A stretch of 64,000 bases of DNA from Staphylococcus lutrae (GTDB taxonomy: Bacteria > Bacillota > Bacilli > Staphylococcales > Staphylococcaceae), in NCBI RefSeq assembly GCF_002101335.1, contig NZ_CP020773.1, forward strand, positions 1,426,001 through 1,490,000, written 5' to 3'. How positions within the stretch are numbered: the first letter of the stretch is position 1; every line of letters begins with the position of its first letter. The notes below the pieces were generated by a model. That model had not been told where the DNA came from, did no database searches, and saw nothing but the letters and a program-made list of their open reading frames with translations. The position numbers and the translations under genes are program-made. Of the stretch, positions 5,804 through 15,272 are shown in pieces.

Positions 5804-8428
5804 ATGACGAAATACGTTTATGCTTTTAGTGAAGGTCAGAAAGATATGAAAGATTTGTTAGGGGGTAAGGGGGCGAATTTATCTGAGATGAAGCGTCTCG
5901 GCTTACCTGTACCTGATGGATTTACGCTAACAACAGAGGCATGTATTGAATATTTGAAACGTGGCGGACAATTGTCAGAAGCCGTTCAAACGCAACTGAA
6001 ATCCCAATTAGACGCTTTTTCAAAGCGAACAGGTAAATCGTTTTCTTCAGACGAGCAGTTATTGCTTGTGTCGGTGCGTAGTGGTGCGAAAATTTCAATG
6101 CCGGGTATGATGGATACGATTTTAAATTTAGGATTGAATGATGAGAACGTAGAAAAATTAGCACGTAAAACGAATGACGCGCGTTTTGCGTATGATTGTT
6201 ATAGACGTCTATTGCAAATGTTTGGTGAAGTCGTATATCACATTCCGATGAAAGCATTTGATACATACTTTAATGCGTATAAGGCCGAGCATCATTATGA
6301 CAATGATGCAGATATTCCAGCTGAAGGCTTAAAATTACTTTGTGAGCAATTCAAAACGGTATATATGGAGGAAGTGTATAAGCCGTTTCCACAAGAGCCA
6401 CTTGATCAATTGTTAGAGGCGATTGAAGCGGTGTTTAAGTCTTGGGACAACGACCGTGCGCGTGTGTATCGTGACTTAAATGATATTCCACATAATATTG
6501 GGACAGCAGTCAATGTACAAGAAATGGTGTTTGGTAATAGTGGACCACAGAGCGGGACGGGTGTGGCATTTACACGTAATCCGGTCACTGGTGAAGCTGT
6601 ACTCTTTGGGGAATACTTATTAAATGCACAGGGAGAAGATGTTGTGGCAGGTATTCGTACACCAAAAGATATATCGACATTACAATCACAAATGCCTCAT
6701 GTTCATGCGGAATTTGTCTCTGTCGCACAACAATTGGAGCAACATTACCGTGATATGCAAGATATCGAGTTCACCATTGAAAATGAAAAATTATATATTT
6801 TACAGACGCGTAATGGAAAACGGACAGCAAAAGCAGCGATGCAAATTGCGGTAGATTTGGTGGAAGAAGGCGTTATTTCTAAAGAGGAAGCCATGACTAA
6901 AGTTGACGTTAAATCCATCGATACGTTATTGCATCCTACCTTTGAAGCGGAAGCGTTGAAAGCAGCCACGGTCATTTCAAAATCAGGTTTACCTGCGAGT
7001 CCAGGTGCGGCAACGGGACGAATTGTTTTTTCAGCAGAAGCGGCCAAACGTCAGGCTGAAGCAGGGGAAAAAGTAATCTTAATGCGTCCTGAAACATCAC
7101 CTGAGGATATTGAAGGAATGATTGCAAGTGAAGCGATTGTGACGACACATGGGGGTATGACTTCGCACGCAGCAGTTGTAGCTCGAGGAATGGGTAAGTG
7201 TTGTGTCACAGGTTGTGCGGATTTAGAGATTAATACAATAGATAAAGTCGTCACGTATCCAGGTGGACAGTTATTTGAAGGTGATGAAGTTTCTGTGGAT
7301 GGCGGGCAAGGTGACCTCTATGTAGGCATTGTAGAAACGACGCATGCAGAGCACAGTGAGGCCTTTGCGCAATTTATGCGATGGACAGAAGAGGTTGCTC
7401 GGTTAAAAGTCAGAATGAATGCCGAAACGACGCCAGATATTGAAGCGGGCTATCAATTCAATGCAACAGGGATTGGTCTAGTACGTACGGAACATATGTT
7501 TTTTGGAGCTGAACGATTAGTAGAGATGCGTAGATTCATTTTATCTTCGGATACTGAAACGCGTGAACATGCTTTAAATCGCATTCGTCAGTATCAAACA
7601 GAAGACTTTGCGCATATTTTCCGTTTGTCTGGTGCACGTCCAACGATTGTCCGTTTACTTGACCCACCATTGCATGAATTTTTACCGAAATCTGAAGCGG
7701 AAATTCGCAGTGTCGCAGAGCAATTAAATCTCTCTGTATCTCAATTGAATAAACGGATTGCCGAGTTACACGAGTCAAATCCAATGTTAGGTCATCGAGG
7801 ATGTCGTTTAGCAATCACATACCCTGAGTTGTATGTCATGCAAGCAGAAGCGATGATGAATAGTGTGGCACAATTACAACAAGAAGGGCTCAAATGTCAA
7901 CCGGAAATCATGATTCCGCTTGTCTCTACGGTTGAAGAATTTACAGTTTTAAAAGCAAAAATTCGAGAGGCCATTCAGCAAATCGAAGCATCAACGGGTC
8001 AGTCATTGCATTATTTGATAGGGACGATGATTGAAACACCACGCGCATGTATGATTGCAGGTGCGCTCGCTAAAGAATGTGATTTCTTTAGCTTTGGTAC
8101 GAATGACTTAACACAATTAACATACGGCTTTTCACGCGATGATGCAGGTAAGTTTATTAACGATTATTTAAATCAACATATTTTAGAGGTGGATCCTTTC
8201 CAAACACTCGATGTGGCAGGTGTTGGTGCACTGATTCAACATGCAGTAGATCAAGCAAAAGCTACAAATCCACAAATCAAAATAGGCGTTTGTGGTGAAT
8301 TAGGCGGTGATCCACAATCGATTTATCATTTCAATCAAATGGCGATTGACTATGTGTCATGTTCACCATTCCGTGTCCCAGGTGCGTTGCTCGCAACCGC
8401 GCAAAGTGTTGTGGAAAGTGGGCGATAA
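5804..8428 (+). CDS. ppdK: pyruvate, phosphate dikinase
   Basis: An 874-residue cytoplasmic enzyme, the usual family length, interconverting pyruvate + ATP + Pi with phosphoenolpyruvate + AMP + PPi. The N-terminal ATP-grasp domain starts with GGKGANLSEM. The central phosphohistidine domain carries THGGMTSHAAVVARGMG with the catalytic His at residue 455 and the regulatory Thr two residues before it. The C-terminal TIM barrel carries the PEP/pyruvate site, including RTEHMFF and GVCGELGGDP. The ribosome binding site GAGGTGAATCAGT precedes ATG. The next gene encodes its regulatory kinase/phosphorylase, only 1 bp away. Operators resembling CcpN sites upstream suggest glycolytic repression. Confidence 0.95.
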   Translation: MTKYVYAFSEGQKDMKDLLGGKGANLSEMKRLGLPVPDGFTLTTEACIEYLKRGGQLSEAVQTQLKSQLDAFSKRTGKSFSSDEQLLLVSVRSGAKISMPGMMDTILNLGLNDENVEKLARKTNDARFAYDCYRRLLQMFGEVVYHIPMKAFDTYFNAYKAEHHYDNDADIPAEGLKLLCEQFKTVYMEEVYKPFPQEPLDQLLEAIEAVFKSWDNDRARVYRDLNDIPHNIGTAVNVQEMVFGNSGPQSGTGVAFTRNPVTGEAVLFGEYLLNAQGEDVVAGIRTPKDISTLQSQMPHVHAEFVSVAQQLEQHYRDMQDIEFTIENEKLYILQTRNGKRTAKAAMQIAVDLVEEGVISKEEAMTKVDVKSIDTLLHPTFEAEALKAATVISKSGLPASPGAATGRIVFSAEAAKRQAEAGEKVILMRPETSPEDIEGMIASEAIVTTHGGMTSHAAVVARGMGKCCVTGCADLEINTIDKVVTYPGGQLFEGDEVSVDGGQGDLYVGIVETTHAEHSEAFAQFMRWTEEVARLKVRMNAETTPDIEAGYQFNATGIGLVRTEHMFFGAERLVEMRRFILSSDTETREHALNRIRQYQTEDFAHIFRLSGARPTIVRLLDPPLHEFLPKSEAEIRSVAEQLNLSVSQLNKRIAELHESNPMLGHRGCRLAITYPELYVMQAEAMMNSVAQLQQEGLKCQPEIMIPLVSTVEEFTVLKAKIREAIQQIEASTGQSLHYLIGTMIETPRACMIAGALAKECDFFSFGTNDLTQLTYGFSRDDAGKFINDYLNQHILEVDPFQTLDVAGVGALIQHAVDQAKATNPQIKIGVCGELGGDPQSIYHFNQMAIDYVSCSPFRVPGALLATAQSVVESGR

Positions 8429-8429
8429 G

Positions 8430-9245
8430 ATGATGACCGAGCCCCAACTGACGATTTTTGTTGTTTCTGACTCATTGGGTGAAACCGCACAGCGTATGGT
8501 GCATGCGGTGACGAGTCAATTTCCAAAGTTAACACAAATTGAAGTGAAGAAGTTTTCGTTGATAGAAGATGTAGAGGCTTTTCGTAATATTTTAAAATTA
8601 GCAGAAGCCCGTCAAGCGATTGTTGTCACAACGTTAGTCAATGAAACATATAACGAATTAGGGCGTGCGTACGCGGCAGAACACCAAATACCTTATATTG
8701 ACTATATGTCACCTTTGATGCACCATATACAAGAAAAAACAGGTCATCTCCCTGTGAAGGAAAAAGGGAAAATTCGACAACTCGATGATGATTATTTTAA
8801 ACGTATCGATGCGATTGAATATGCGGTAAAATACGATGATGGCAAACACTTTACAGACATCGGTGAAGCGGATGCATTGATTGTTGGCGTGTCGAGAACT
8901 TCAAAAACCCCACTGAGTATGTATTTAGCAAATAAAGGGTATAAAGTGGCTAATATCCCTTTAGTACCTGAAGTTGCGATTCCATACGATGTAGTCAAAG
9001 GCAAAAAATTGAAAGTATTTGGTCTGACTGCGAGTCCCGAATATATTATGAGTATTCGAACAGAACGGGTAAAGGTACTCGGGTTAAAAGGGGGACAAGC
9101 GTATTATAACGATTTGCAACGCATTAAAGCAGAGTTGGCTTATGCAGAACAAGTGTTTAAACAACTCAATGCGACAGTGATTAATACGGAATATCGCTCT
9201 ATTGAAGAATCAGCATTTTATATTGAAAAGTTTTTGCAAGAATAA
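8430..9245 (+). CDS. yqfL: pyruvate, phosphate dikinase regulatory protein (bifunctional kinase/pyrophosphorylase)
   Basis: A 271-residue DUF299-family protein that inactivates PPDK by ADP-dependent phosphorylation of the active-site Thr next to the catalytic His, and reverses this with Pi. It begins MMTEPQLTIFVVSDSLGETA, a typical family start, and has the P-loop-like motif GVSRTSKTPLS at about residues 152-162. ATG 8430 lies one base after the ppdK stop, so the two are translationally coupled and target and regulator are made together. A second ATG directly follows at 8433. A longer open frame extends upstream into ppdK but is only overlap. Confidence 0.92.
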   Translation: MMTEPQLTIFVVSDSLGETAQRMVHAVTSQFPKLTQIEVKKFSLIEDVEAFRNILKLAEARQAIVVTTLVNETYNELGRAYAAEHQIPYIDYMSPLMHHIQEKTGHLPVKEKGKIRQLDDDYFKRIDAIEYAVKYDDGKHFTDIGEADALIVGVSRTSKTPLSMYLANKGYKVANIPLVPEVAIPYDVVKGKKLKVFGLTASPEYIMSIRTERVKVLGLKGGQAYYNDLQRIKAELAYAEQVFKQLNATVINTEYRSIEESAFYIEKFLQE

Positions 9246-9284
9246 TGTGACGTTTATACTGAAGTCATTTTGTGAAATAACAAG

Positions 9285-9326
9285 ACCCCCACCAAAGTTT
9301 AATGCGAACGCGACTTTGATGGGGGT
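9285..9326. terminator. hairpin between convergent genes
   Basis: ACCCCCACCAAAGT pairs with ACTTTGATGGGGGT across a 14-base loop, with one mismatch. It lies between the convergent yqfL and the small minus-strand gene. The flanking T runs are short on both strands, so it is a moderate bidirectional terminator. Confidence 0.6.
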
Positions 9327-9330
9327 ATCA

Positions 9331-9510
9331 TTATCTTCTGGCCTGTTTTGTCGGAACAACGAAATAGACAATTAAAAAGACCATGATGGCAATAAAAGTG
9401 ACTGTGGCGATTAGGATAGGACGGATATTAAAAAGTACACAGGACAACACAAAAATAGTGCTGATTATAATGAGGATTAAGTAAATACGTGCTTTTACTT
9501 TTGGCGTCAT
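9331..9510 (-). CDS. small two-helix membrane protein, 59 residues
   Basis: The minus strand from CAT 9508-9510 to TTA 9331-9333 encodes 59 residues starting MTPKVKARIYLILIIISTIF and ending VVPTKQARR. Two hydrophobic segments (about residues 9-27 and 31-53) are flanked by basic residues, giving a plausible inside-ended hairpin. An excellent ribosome binding site (AAAGGAGTGATGACTT) precedes ATG, and a hairpin follows the stop. Function unknown. The good translation signal and clean hydrophobic pattern make it likely to be a real gene despite its length. Confidence 0.65.
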   Translation of the reverse strand: MTPKVKARIYLILIIISTIFVLSCVLFNIRPILIATVTFIAIMVFLIVYFVVPTKQARR

Positions 9511-9687
9511 AAGTCATCACTCCTTTTACAATTTAATCATATCAAAATACATTGTCGTTGCAATACTAAGTTTAAGATGAAAATAGGATAAAAAAAGAAT
9601 GTTTTATTGTCGGTAAACAGTGAATGTGTTATATTTTCAAAGTAACTTAAACGATTCAACGTATTAAAGTAGAAAGGATGAAAGCTC

Positions 9688-11016
9688 TTGTCGCAACGGT
9701 CACAGTGGAAATCATCAACCGGCTTTATTTTAGCGAGCGCCGGTTCGGCCATTGGTTTAGGTGCATTGTGGAAATTTCCATACATGGCAGGAATGTATGG
9801 AGGTGGCGCATTTTTACTGATGTTTTTAGCCTTTACAATTTTGATAGGGCTGCCGTTACTCGTTATGGAGTTCGCAGTAGGTCAATTGGGGCGAACTTAT
9901 ACGACGGAAATATTTGGCAAGTTGACAGGTCGTCCGGCATTAAACGGCATTGCTTGGATTGGAAACTTTGCGGTTTTTGTACTATTTAGTTTTTACAGTG
10001 TTATCGGAGGGTGGATTATCGTCTATATTGGGTTCGTTTTCGCCCAGTTGTTTCATATCATACCGGCGAAATTGAGCGATTTAAAGTTTGAAGATATGAT
10101 TGGTCAACCCCTCTACGTTATCGGTGGACAAGCGATTTTTATCGGTCTAACGTGTGCGATTGTGATGCGTGGTGTACAGCAAGGTTTGGAAAAAGCATCG
10201 AAATTTATGATGCCGTTATTATTAGTGTTTTTAATCATTATTGTGGTTAAGACGTTGTCATTAGATGGTGCAATGGCGGGTGTGCGGTTTTTATTTCAAC
10301 CGCGTATCTCTGAAATGAATATGGAGTCCATGCTCTTTGCGTTAGGTCAATCCTTTTTTGCGCTATCACTCGGAACGACGGGTATGATGACGTATGCGAG
10401 CTATGCTTCAAAAGAAATGCCAATTAAAACCTCAGCGTTAAGCATTCTAATCATGAACATTGCGATTTCTATTTTGGCGGGGTTAGCGATTTTCCCTGCA
10501 TTAGAGACATTTGGCTATCAAGCAGAAGAAGGTCCAGGTTTGCTCTTTATTATCTTGCCGCTTGTCTTTGAAAAAATGCAGTGGGGGACGCTATTTTATG
10601 CGATTTTCTTAGTGCTCTTCTTATTTGCAGCACTGACGTCTTCTATTTCATTGTTAGAACTTAATGTATCGAATTTAACACGCAATGATAATCGCAAACG
10701 ACCCACTATCGCATTTATCATCAGTTTAGGGGTCCTCATTGTAGGGATTCCAGCAGCATTGTCATTCGGTCCGTTAAAAGCGATTCAATTTGGTGCGGGC
10801 TCTATTTTTGATAATATGGACTTTCTGTTTTCTAATATTTTACTGCCTGTCGGTGCATTGGCCTCAACGCTCGCTGTGGGTCAATTGATGAAAAAGGCAT
10901 GTTTGAAAGAGGCATACGGTGATGATCGTTTGCATTTATTCAACGTGTGGTACTTTAGCGTGAGGTATGTTTTACCTGTCGTGATTTTGCTCGTTTTCGT
11001 ACTACAGTTGATTTAA
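9688..11016 (+). CDS. sodium-dependent transporter, neurotransmitter:sodium symporter (SNF) family
   Basis: A 442-residue integral membrane protein with about 11-12 hydrophobic segments. The family signature is at the N-terminus: SAGSAIGLGALWKFPYMAG followed by YGGGAFL, which forms the sodium and substrate site of LeuT/MhsT-type carriers. Bacterial members import amino acids with Na+; the substrate cannot be read from the sequence. The start is TTG 9688, supported by GAAAGGATG upstream and by the short pre-helix tail (MSQRSQWKSSTGF) normal in the family. It is a single-gene unit converging on the esterase gene. Confidence 0.88.
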   Translation: MSQRSQWKSSTGFILASAGSAIGLGALWKFPYMAGMYGGGAFLLMFLAFTILIGLPLLVMEFAVGQLGRTYTTEIFGKLTGRPALNGIAWIGNFAVFVLFSFYSVIGGWIIVYIGFVFAQLFHIIPAKLSDLKFEDMIGQPLYVIGGQAIFIGLTCAIVMRGVQQGLEKASKFMMPLLLVFLIIIVVKTLSLDGAMAGVRFLFQPRISEMNMESMLFALGQSFFALSLGTTGMMTYASYASKEMPIKTSALSILIMNIAISILAGLAIFPALETFGYQAEEGPGLLFIILPLVFEKMQWGTLFYAIFLVLFLFAALTSSISLLELNVSNLTRNDNRKRPTIAFIISLGVLIVGIPAALSFGPLKAIQFGAGSIFDNMDFLFSNILLPVGALASTLAVGQLMKKACLKEAYGDDRLHLFNVWYFSVRYVLPVVILLVFVLQLI

Positions 11017-11148
11017 TAGAGCGTGTAAGGTGCGCTAAGCGGTCATCATACAAAATATAATGACATGTATCATAGTTTGAGCGAGGGAGCCATGTATGTG
11101 GTTCCCACTGCCCTACTGTGAACATGTCATTTTTTGTTGCAGTTCGCA

Positions 11149-12474
11149 TCACTCATAATAGCGGTCACTATCGAGTGTGCCATGGCGTGCAAAGTGACAT
11201 AAGTCATGTATCATTTGAGTGCTGAGCTGTTGTTCTCTGTTTGTGATCTCAAGCCCATGCGCAGTTAAAATATCGAGACGACCCATCCAAAAAATGACGT
11301 CTAAAATATGATAGGCTGACGAATAAGATGAATGGTCGGTACGTGACCAATTGAAGATGGTGCGCCAAGTGGGGGTGATTTGTGACAACGTTTGATACAG
11401 TTGCTGAAAGGGTTGATTAAAATATAGCGCTGTAATCATGTCGCGTTGCTGTTGTGCTGTCGTCAGTTTTTCAATGGTAGGAATCGGGTGTCCTGCACGC
11501 GCAAGTATGTTTTGAAATTGTTGGGGCGGAAGCTTTTTTTGTTCGCTTTTGATATAAATATCGCCCTCTGACGTTGTGAGACCCAGTAGTATCGGGCATG
11601 TCACGTTATGAAAATCTGTCTCCATTTGAGGCGTTGCCACCGGTTGATATAACAATTCTAGTCCTTTTGAAGGTCCGTATTGTGCTTGTTGTGCAGCCAT
11701 CAAAGCTAATATGTCATCTGCATGGAGGTCATGCCACTGGTGTTCTGGAAAGTACGTTGTTTTTAGAGATTGAAATGCATGTGCTTTTTCTCGTGCCACT
11801 TTAGGAGATTCTAAGCTGAGCACACCGCTGAGCAGGACGGCGTTTTTGACTAAGTCACGCACTTGAGGCATGCGTAGAAGTGCTTGAATGCTCATAGCAC
11901 CGGCTGATTGTCCCATCATGGTAATCCGTTGGGGATCGCCGCCAAAGTAGTGAATATGCTCGGATACCCACTGGAGAGCGCAGTATTGGTCAGAAAGCCC
12001 ATTGTTGATGTCCCAGTCCGGGTGAATCGCGGACCAATCTAGAAAACCAAGTGCGCCTAGCCGATAATTAAAAGTCACAACAATGACGGATTCACGTTTG
12101 ACGATTTCATGGGGGTGGTAGAGTTCTTGCGCACTGTGTCCGTTTATAAAACTTCCTCCGTAAACATAAACGATGACGGGTAAAGGTTCAGTGGTAGACT
12201 GTGTTGGGCGCCAAATGTTTAAGGTAAGGCAGTTCTCACTCTGTGGGGCGTACTGTATTTGGGTTGCAAAAAAAGATTCCAAACGATTTGGGGGTTGGAT
12301 AGGGACAGGACCGAATGCTGTCGCTTGAAAACCCTCAGGCCATCCAGTCATGCGTTGTGCATGCTTAAAACGTAATGAACCGATGGGAGGATGGGCATAA
12401 GGAATCCCTTTAAATACCTCGTAATCTCTATAACGTGTGCCAAAAATCGTACCGATAGGGGTTTTCATTTCCAT
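11149..12474 (-). CDS. type-B carboxylesterase, probably frameshifted near the C-terminus
   Basis: A 441-residue alpha/beta-hydrolase of the para-nitrobenzyl esterase family. Visible signatures are FKGIPYAHPPIGSLRF near the start, the oxyanion segment YVYGGSFINGHS, and the nucleophile elbow GQSAGAMS with its Ser. The ribosome binding site AAGGAGGT is well placed. The frame stops after RHGTLDSDRYYE. The next minus-strand frame continues at once with VGQWEPHTWLPRS and NYDTCHYILYDDRL, which fits the family's C-terminal Trp-Pro and strand segment, down to about 10955. One added base near 11150-11153 would join them into about 506 residues. A genuine truncation is the alternative. Substrate unknown. 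Confidence 0.8.
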   Translation of the reverse strand: MEMKTPIGTIFGTRYRDYEVFKGIPYAHPPIGSLRFKHAQRMTGWPEGFQATAFGPVPIQPPNRLESFFATQIQYAPQSENCLTLNIWRPTQSTTEPLPVIVYVYGGSFINGHSAQELYHPHEIVKRESVIVVTFNYRLGALGFLDWSAIHPDWDINNGLSDQYCALQWVSEHIHYFGGDPQRITMMGQSAGAMSIQALLRMPQVRDLVKNAVLLSGVLSLESPKVAREKAHAFQSLKTTYFPEHQWHDLHADDILALMAAQQAQYGPSKGLELLYQPVATPQMETDFHNVTCPILLGLTTSEGDIYIKSEQKKLPPQQFQNILARAGHPIPTIEKLTTAQQQRDMITALYFNQPFQQLYQTLSQITPTWRTIFNWSRTDHSSYSSAYHILDVIFWMGRLDILTAHGLEITNREQQLSTQMIHDLCHFARHGTLDSDRYYE

Positions 12475-12587
12475 CGAAAGACCTCCTTATAATTGAATAT
12501 ATCTATTATAACTGATAAATAAGCTTTTTTATGACTATCGACAATCTAGCAAGGCACGTGAATTGCATGCAATGTCTATTTGATTTA

Positions 12588-12603
12588 TAATTCATATGAA
12601 TTA
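12588..12603. promoter_or_regulatory. 16-bp perfect palindrome upstream of mccA
   Basis: TAATTCATATGAATTA is a perfect palindrome 34 bp before the mccA start, in the divergent gap between the esterase and mccAB. Cysteine/methionine genes in staphylococci are often under CymR, so this is a candidate operator, but I cannot confirm a match to the CymR box. Confidence 0.4.
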
Positions 12604-12637
12604 ACTAAGGATTAAAAGTTGAGCTGGGGGGATAGGG

Positions 12638-13543
12638 TTGAGAAATTTCGATTTGATTGGTCAAACACCACTTGTGCAACTTGAACATTATAGTACAGAG
12701 CGTGTCCAAATCTACGCCAAGCTTGAGATGTATAACCCGGGTGGTAGTGTGAAAGACCGATTAGGTAAATATTTAATTGAGCAAGCGATACAATCCGGAG
12801 CCCTTCGTTCCGGAGAGACAATTGTCGAAGCGACGGCTGGGAATACGGGGATTGGTTTAACGATCGCTGCCAATCATTATCAAATCGCTTCCGTTATTTT
12901 TGCGCCAGAAGGATTTTCAGAAGAGAAAATTTCAATTATGCGTGCACTAGGTGCTGAAATTTATCGGACGCCTCGGTCAGAAGGGATGCTTGGTGCACGT
13001 AAAGCGGCTGAAGCTTTTGCTACACAAACGGGGGCTTATTATACGAATCAATTTGAAACAAAGGCTAATCCGGCAGCCTACCGTGAGACATTAGCACGAG
13101 AACTGATTGAGGCGTTACCTGATTTAGATTATTTTGTAGCGGGTGCGGGTTCTGGCGGGACGTTTGCGGGTGTAGCTGAAGCGTTACAACCTTATCATGT
13201 TCAATCGGTTGTCGTTGAGCCCACTGGTTCCGTATTAAGTGGTCAAGAAAAAGGGCGCCATGATACGGAAGGTATCGGGGTTGAAGCATGGCCAACATTT
13301 TTAAATAAAGCATGGATTCAAGCGATTGAGGTTGTATCAGATGCAGTGGCGTTTGAGCATGTGAAAAACCTAGCGCGTTATGAAAGTCTATTGGTAGGAA
13401 GCTCTTCAGGTGCTGCGTTAGAAGGAGCACTCAGAGTTGCAAAACGATTAGATCAGGGTAAAATCGTGGTCATATTTCCGGATGGGAGTGACCGCTATAT
13501 GTCAAAAAATATATTTCAATATGGAGGAAGTTCAAATGAATAA
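12638..13543 (+). CDS. mccA: cysteine synthase-type PLP enzyme, likely cystathionine beta-synthase MccA
   Basis: A 301-residue fold-type II PLP enzyme. PLP Lys39 lies in NPGGSVKDRLGKYLI, the substrate loop is EATAGNTGIGLTIAANHY, and the phosphate-binding loop is GAGSGGTFAGV. Start TTG 12638 follows GGGGGGATAGGG. In Bacillus the MccA/MccB pair converts homocysteine to cysteine: MccA joins homocysteine with O-acetylserine to form cystathionine. The tight pairing with a cystathionine lyase gene here (8-bp overlap) favours that role over plain O-acetylserine sulfhydrylase (CysK), with which the sequence is also compatible. Confidence 0.85.
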   Translation: MRNFDLIGQTPLVQLEHYSTERVQIYAKLEMYNPGGSVKDRLGKYLIEQAIQSGALRSGETIVEATAGNTGIGLTIAANHYQIASVIFAPEGFSEEKISIMRALGAEIYRTPRSEGMLGARKAAEAFATQTGAYYTNQFETKANPAAYRETLARELIEALPDLDYFVAGAGSGGTFAGVAEALQPYHVQSVVVEPTGSVLSGQEKGRHDTEGIGVEAWPTFLNKAWIQAIEVVSDAVAFEHVKNLARYESLLVGSSSGAALEGALRVAKRLDQGKIVVIFPDGSDRYMSKNIFQYGGSSNE

Positions 13544-14681
13544 AAAGACTTTACTGATTCATGGAGGAAAGACGACAGATGCATACACGGGTGCTGTGAC
13601 AACACCTATTTATCAAACGAGTACATATGAGCAAGATGCGATTGGTGAATTGAGACAAGGATATGAGTATTCACGTACAGCTAATCCAACGCGTGATGCA
13701 CTTGAATCTGTGATTGCTGAATTAGAACAAGGGCGATATGGCTTTGCGTTTGGTTCAGGGATGGCTGCAGTGAGTGCTGTGATGATGTTGCTTGATCAAG
13801 GGGATCATGTGATTGTCGGTTCAGATGTTTATGGAGGCTCCTATCGAGCAATGACGCGTGTCTTTGCTCGGATGGGCATCGAATTTGACTTTGTAAATAC
13901 GACCGATATTAAAAATATAGAAGAAAAAATTAAAGCACATACGAAAATGTTATTTATTGAAACTCCGTCAAATCCATTGTTGCGTGTGACTGATATTGAA
14001 GCGGTGAGTCGATTAGGGCAGCAACATCAATTGCTTACCGTTGTGGATAACACATTTATGACACCCTATTTTCAAACGCCACTCACACTTGGAGCGGATA
14101 TTGTGCTCCATTCAGCGACAAAGTATTTAGGAGGGCATAGTGATGTCGTAGCTGGACTGGTGGTCGTCAAAGATGAAAAATTAGCTGAACGTGTCGGATT
14201 TATCCAAAATTCGACTGGTGGCGTCCTTGGACCACAAGATAGTTATTTGTTGATTCGTGGAATGAAAACATTAGGTTTACGTATGGATCAAATTGAACGA
14301 AATGCGAGAGCAGTTGTTGAAATGTTATCGCATCATCAAAACGTGGAAGCAGTGTATCACCCAAGCCTTACATCACATTACAATTATGATATTCACCAAG
14401 CACAAGCTGAAGGAACGACAGGAGTGGTATCATTTGTGGTTGCAGATGTTGACAAAGCAAAGCGTCTTGTCAAGCAAACGAAGTATTTCACCTTGGCAGA
14501 AAGCTTAGGTGCAGTTGAAAGTTTAATTTCTGTACCGAGTTTAATGACACATGCCTCTATTCCACCAGAAATCCGTGCCAAAGAAGGCATTGTAGATGGC
14601 CTGGTGAGAGTCTCATTAGGAATAGAAGATACGGATGATTTAGTTGCAGATTTGAAACAGGCGTTAGATGCGTTGGTATAA
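13536..14681 (+). CDS. mccB: cystathionine gamma-lyase/homocysteine gamma-lyase-type enzyme MccB
   Basis: A 381-residue Cys/Met-metabolism PLP enzyme (fold type I). The PLP Lys is residue 196 in HSATKYLGGHSDVVAGLVV; YEYSRTANPTRDALE and FGSGMAAVSAV are typical substrate and cofactor motifs. ATG 13536 is chosen because GGAGGAAGTTCAA precedes it; it overlaps the end of mccA, giving translational coupling. As partner of MccA it would cleave cystathionine to cysteine, 2-oxobutyrate and ammonia. The family also contains cystathionine gamma-synthase (MetB), so assignment rests on the mccA neighbour. Confidence 0.87.
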   Translation: MNKKTLLIHGGKTTDAYTGAVTTPIYQTSTYEQDAIGELRQGYEYSRTANPTRDALESVIAELEQGRYGFAFGSGMAAVSAVMMLLDQGDHVIVGSDVYGGSYRAMTRVFARMGIEFDFVNTTDIKNIEEKIKAHTKMLFIETPSNPLLRVTDIEAVSRLGQQHQLLTVVDNTFMTPYFQTPLTLGADIVLHSATKYLGGHSDVVAGLVVVKDEKLAERVGFIQNSTGGVLGPQDSYLLIRGMKTLGLRMDQIERNARAVVEMLSHHQNVEAVYHPSLTSHYNYDIHQAQAEGTTGVVSFVVADVDKAKRLVKQTKYFTLAESLGAVESLISVPSLMTHASIPPEIRAKEGIVDGLVRVSLGIEDTDDLVADLKQALDALV

Positions 14682-14791
14682 TAAGACAGAATGGAATTGG
14701 CCGTGGTGTCTGAAAACGATGAAACAGAAGGCTACGCATAGCATGATACATGTATTGTATCAGTGCCGTTTTTAAACTTGTGTCGATATGT

Positions 14792-14833
14792 ACCTCAAAA
14801 GTTGGCGTTAACACGCAGCTTTGAGGTGCTTTT
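14792..14833 (+). terminator. terminator downstream of mccAB
   Basis: ACCTCAAA pairs with TTTGAGGT (14820-14827) across a 20-base loop, followed by GCTTTTTT. It lies 110 bases after mccB. Confidence 0.65.
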
Positions 14834-15272
14834 TTATATGGAGAGAGTGGGGTGTACCGTCTTACTGAAGTTTCAGAGCACAGGACGTCATCGTGTGGAA
14901 GTGTTATTTAAATGGATGGACTTTAAAAATAAAGCTTGATAGAATTTAAAACGTATCATTTAGATTTTCTAAAATTCAATATATCTTGAAATACAATTGC
15001 AACCTATTATGCGCTACTTTCAACACGGATCATCCCATGATAATCGCAACAATTCAGATGTTTTTTTTCCATAACAATATGTAACATACTTTCACAAGTA
15101 GGGGGGATGGGCTGTAATTCGCAATATAACAGGAGTAATAGCGAGAAAAGGGCGCTTTTGTGATGTTATTGTAAAGGTCTATCAATCAATGTTGGAGCCC
15201 ATTGTCCTGTAAAGTGTAGGAAGTATCGAATCAAGGGCGTGGAAAGGTAGCGCTTTTTTTGCGGGAAAATTT
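14834..15272. other. gene-free stretch upstream of sle1
   Basis: No convincing coding frame, RNA gene or repeat on either strand. AT-rich, with an A8-free T run near 15061. The right end merges into the sle1 control region. Confidence 0.5.

Noticed and set aside
10955..11152. Independent minus-strand gene of 65 residues
   Set aside because: No ribosome binding site of its own, and its content reads as the continuation of the esterase.
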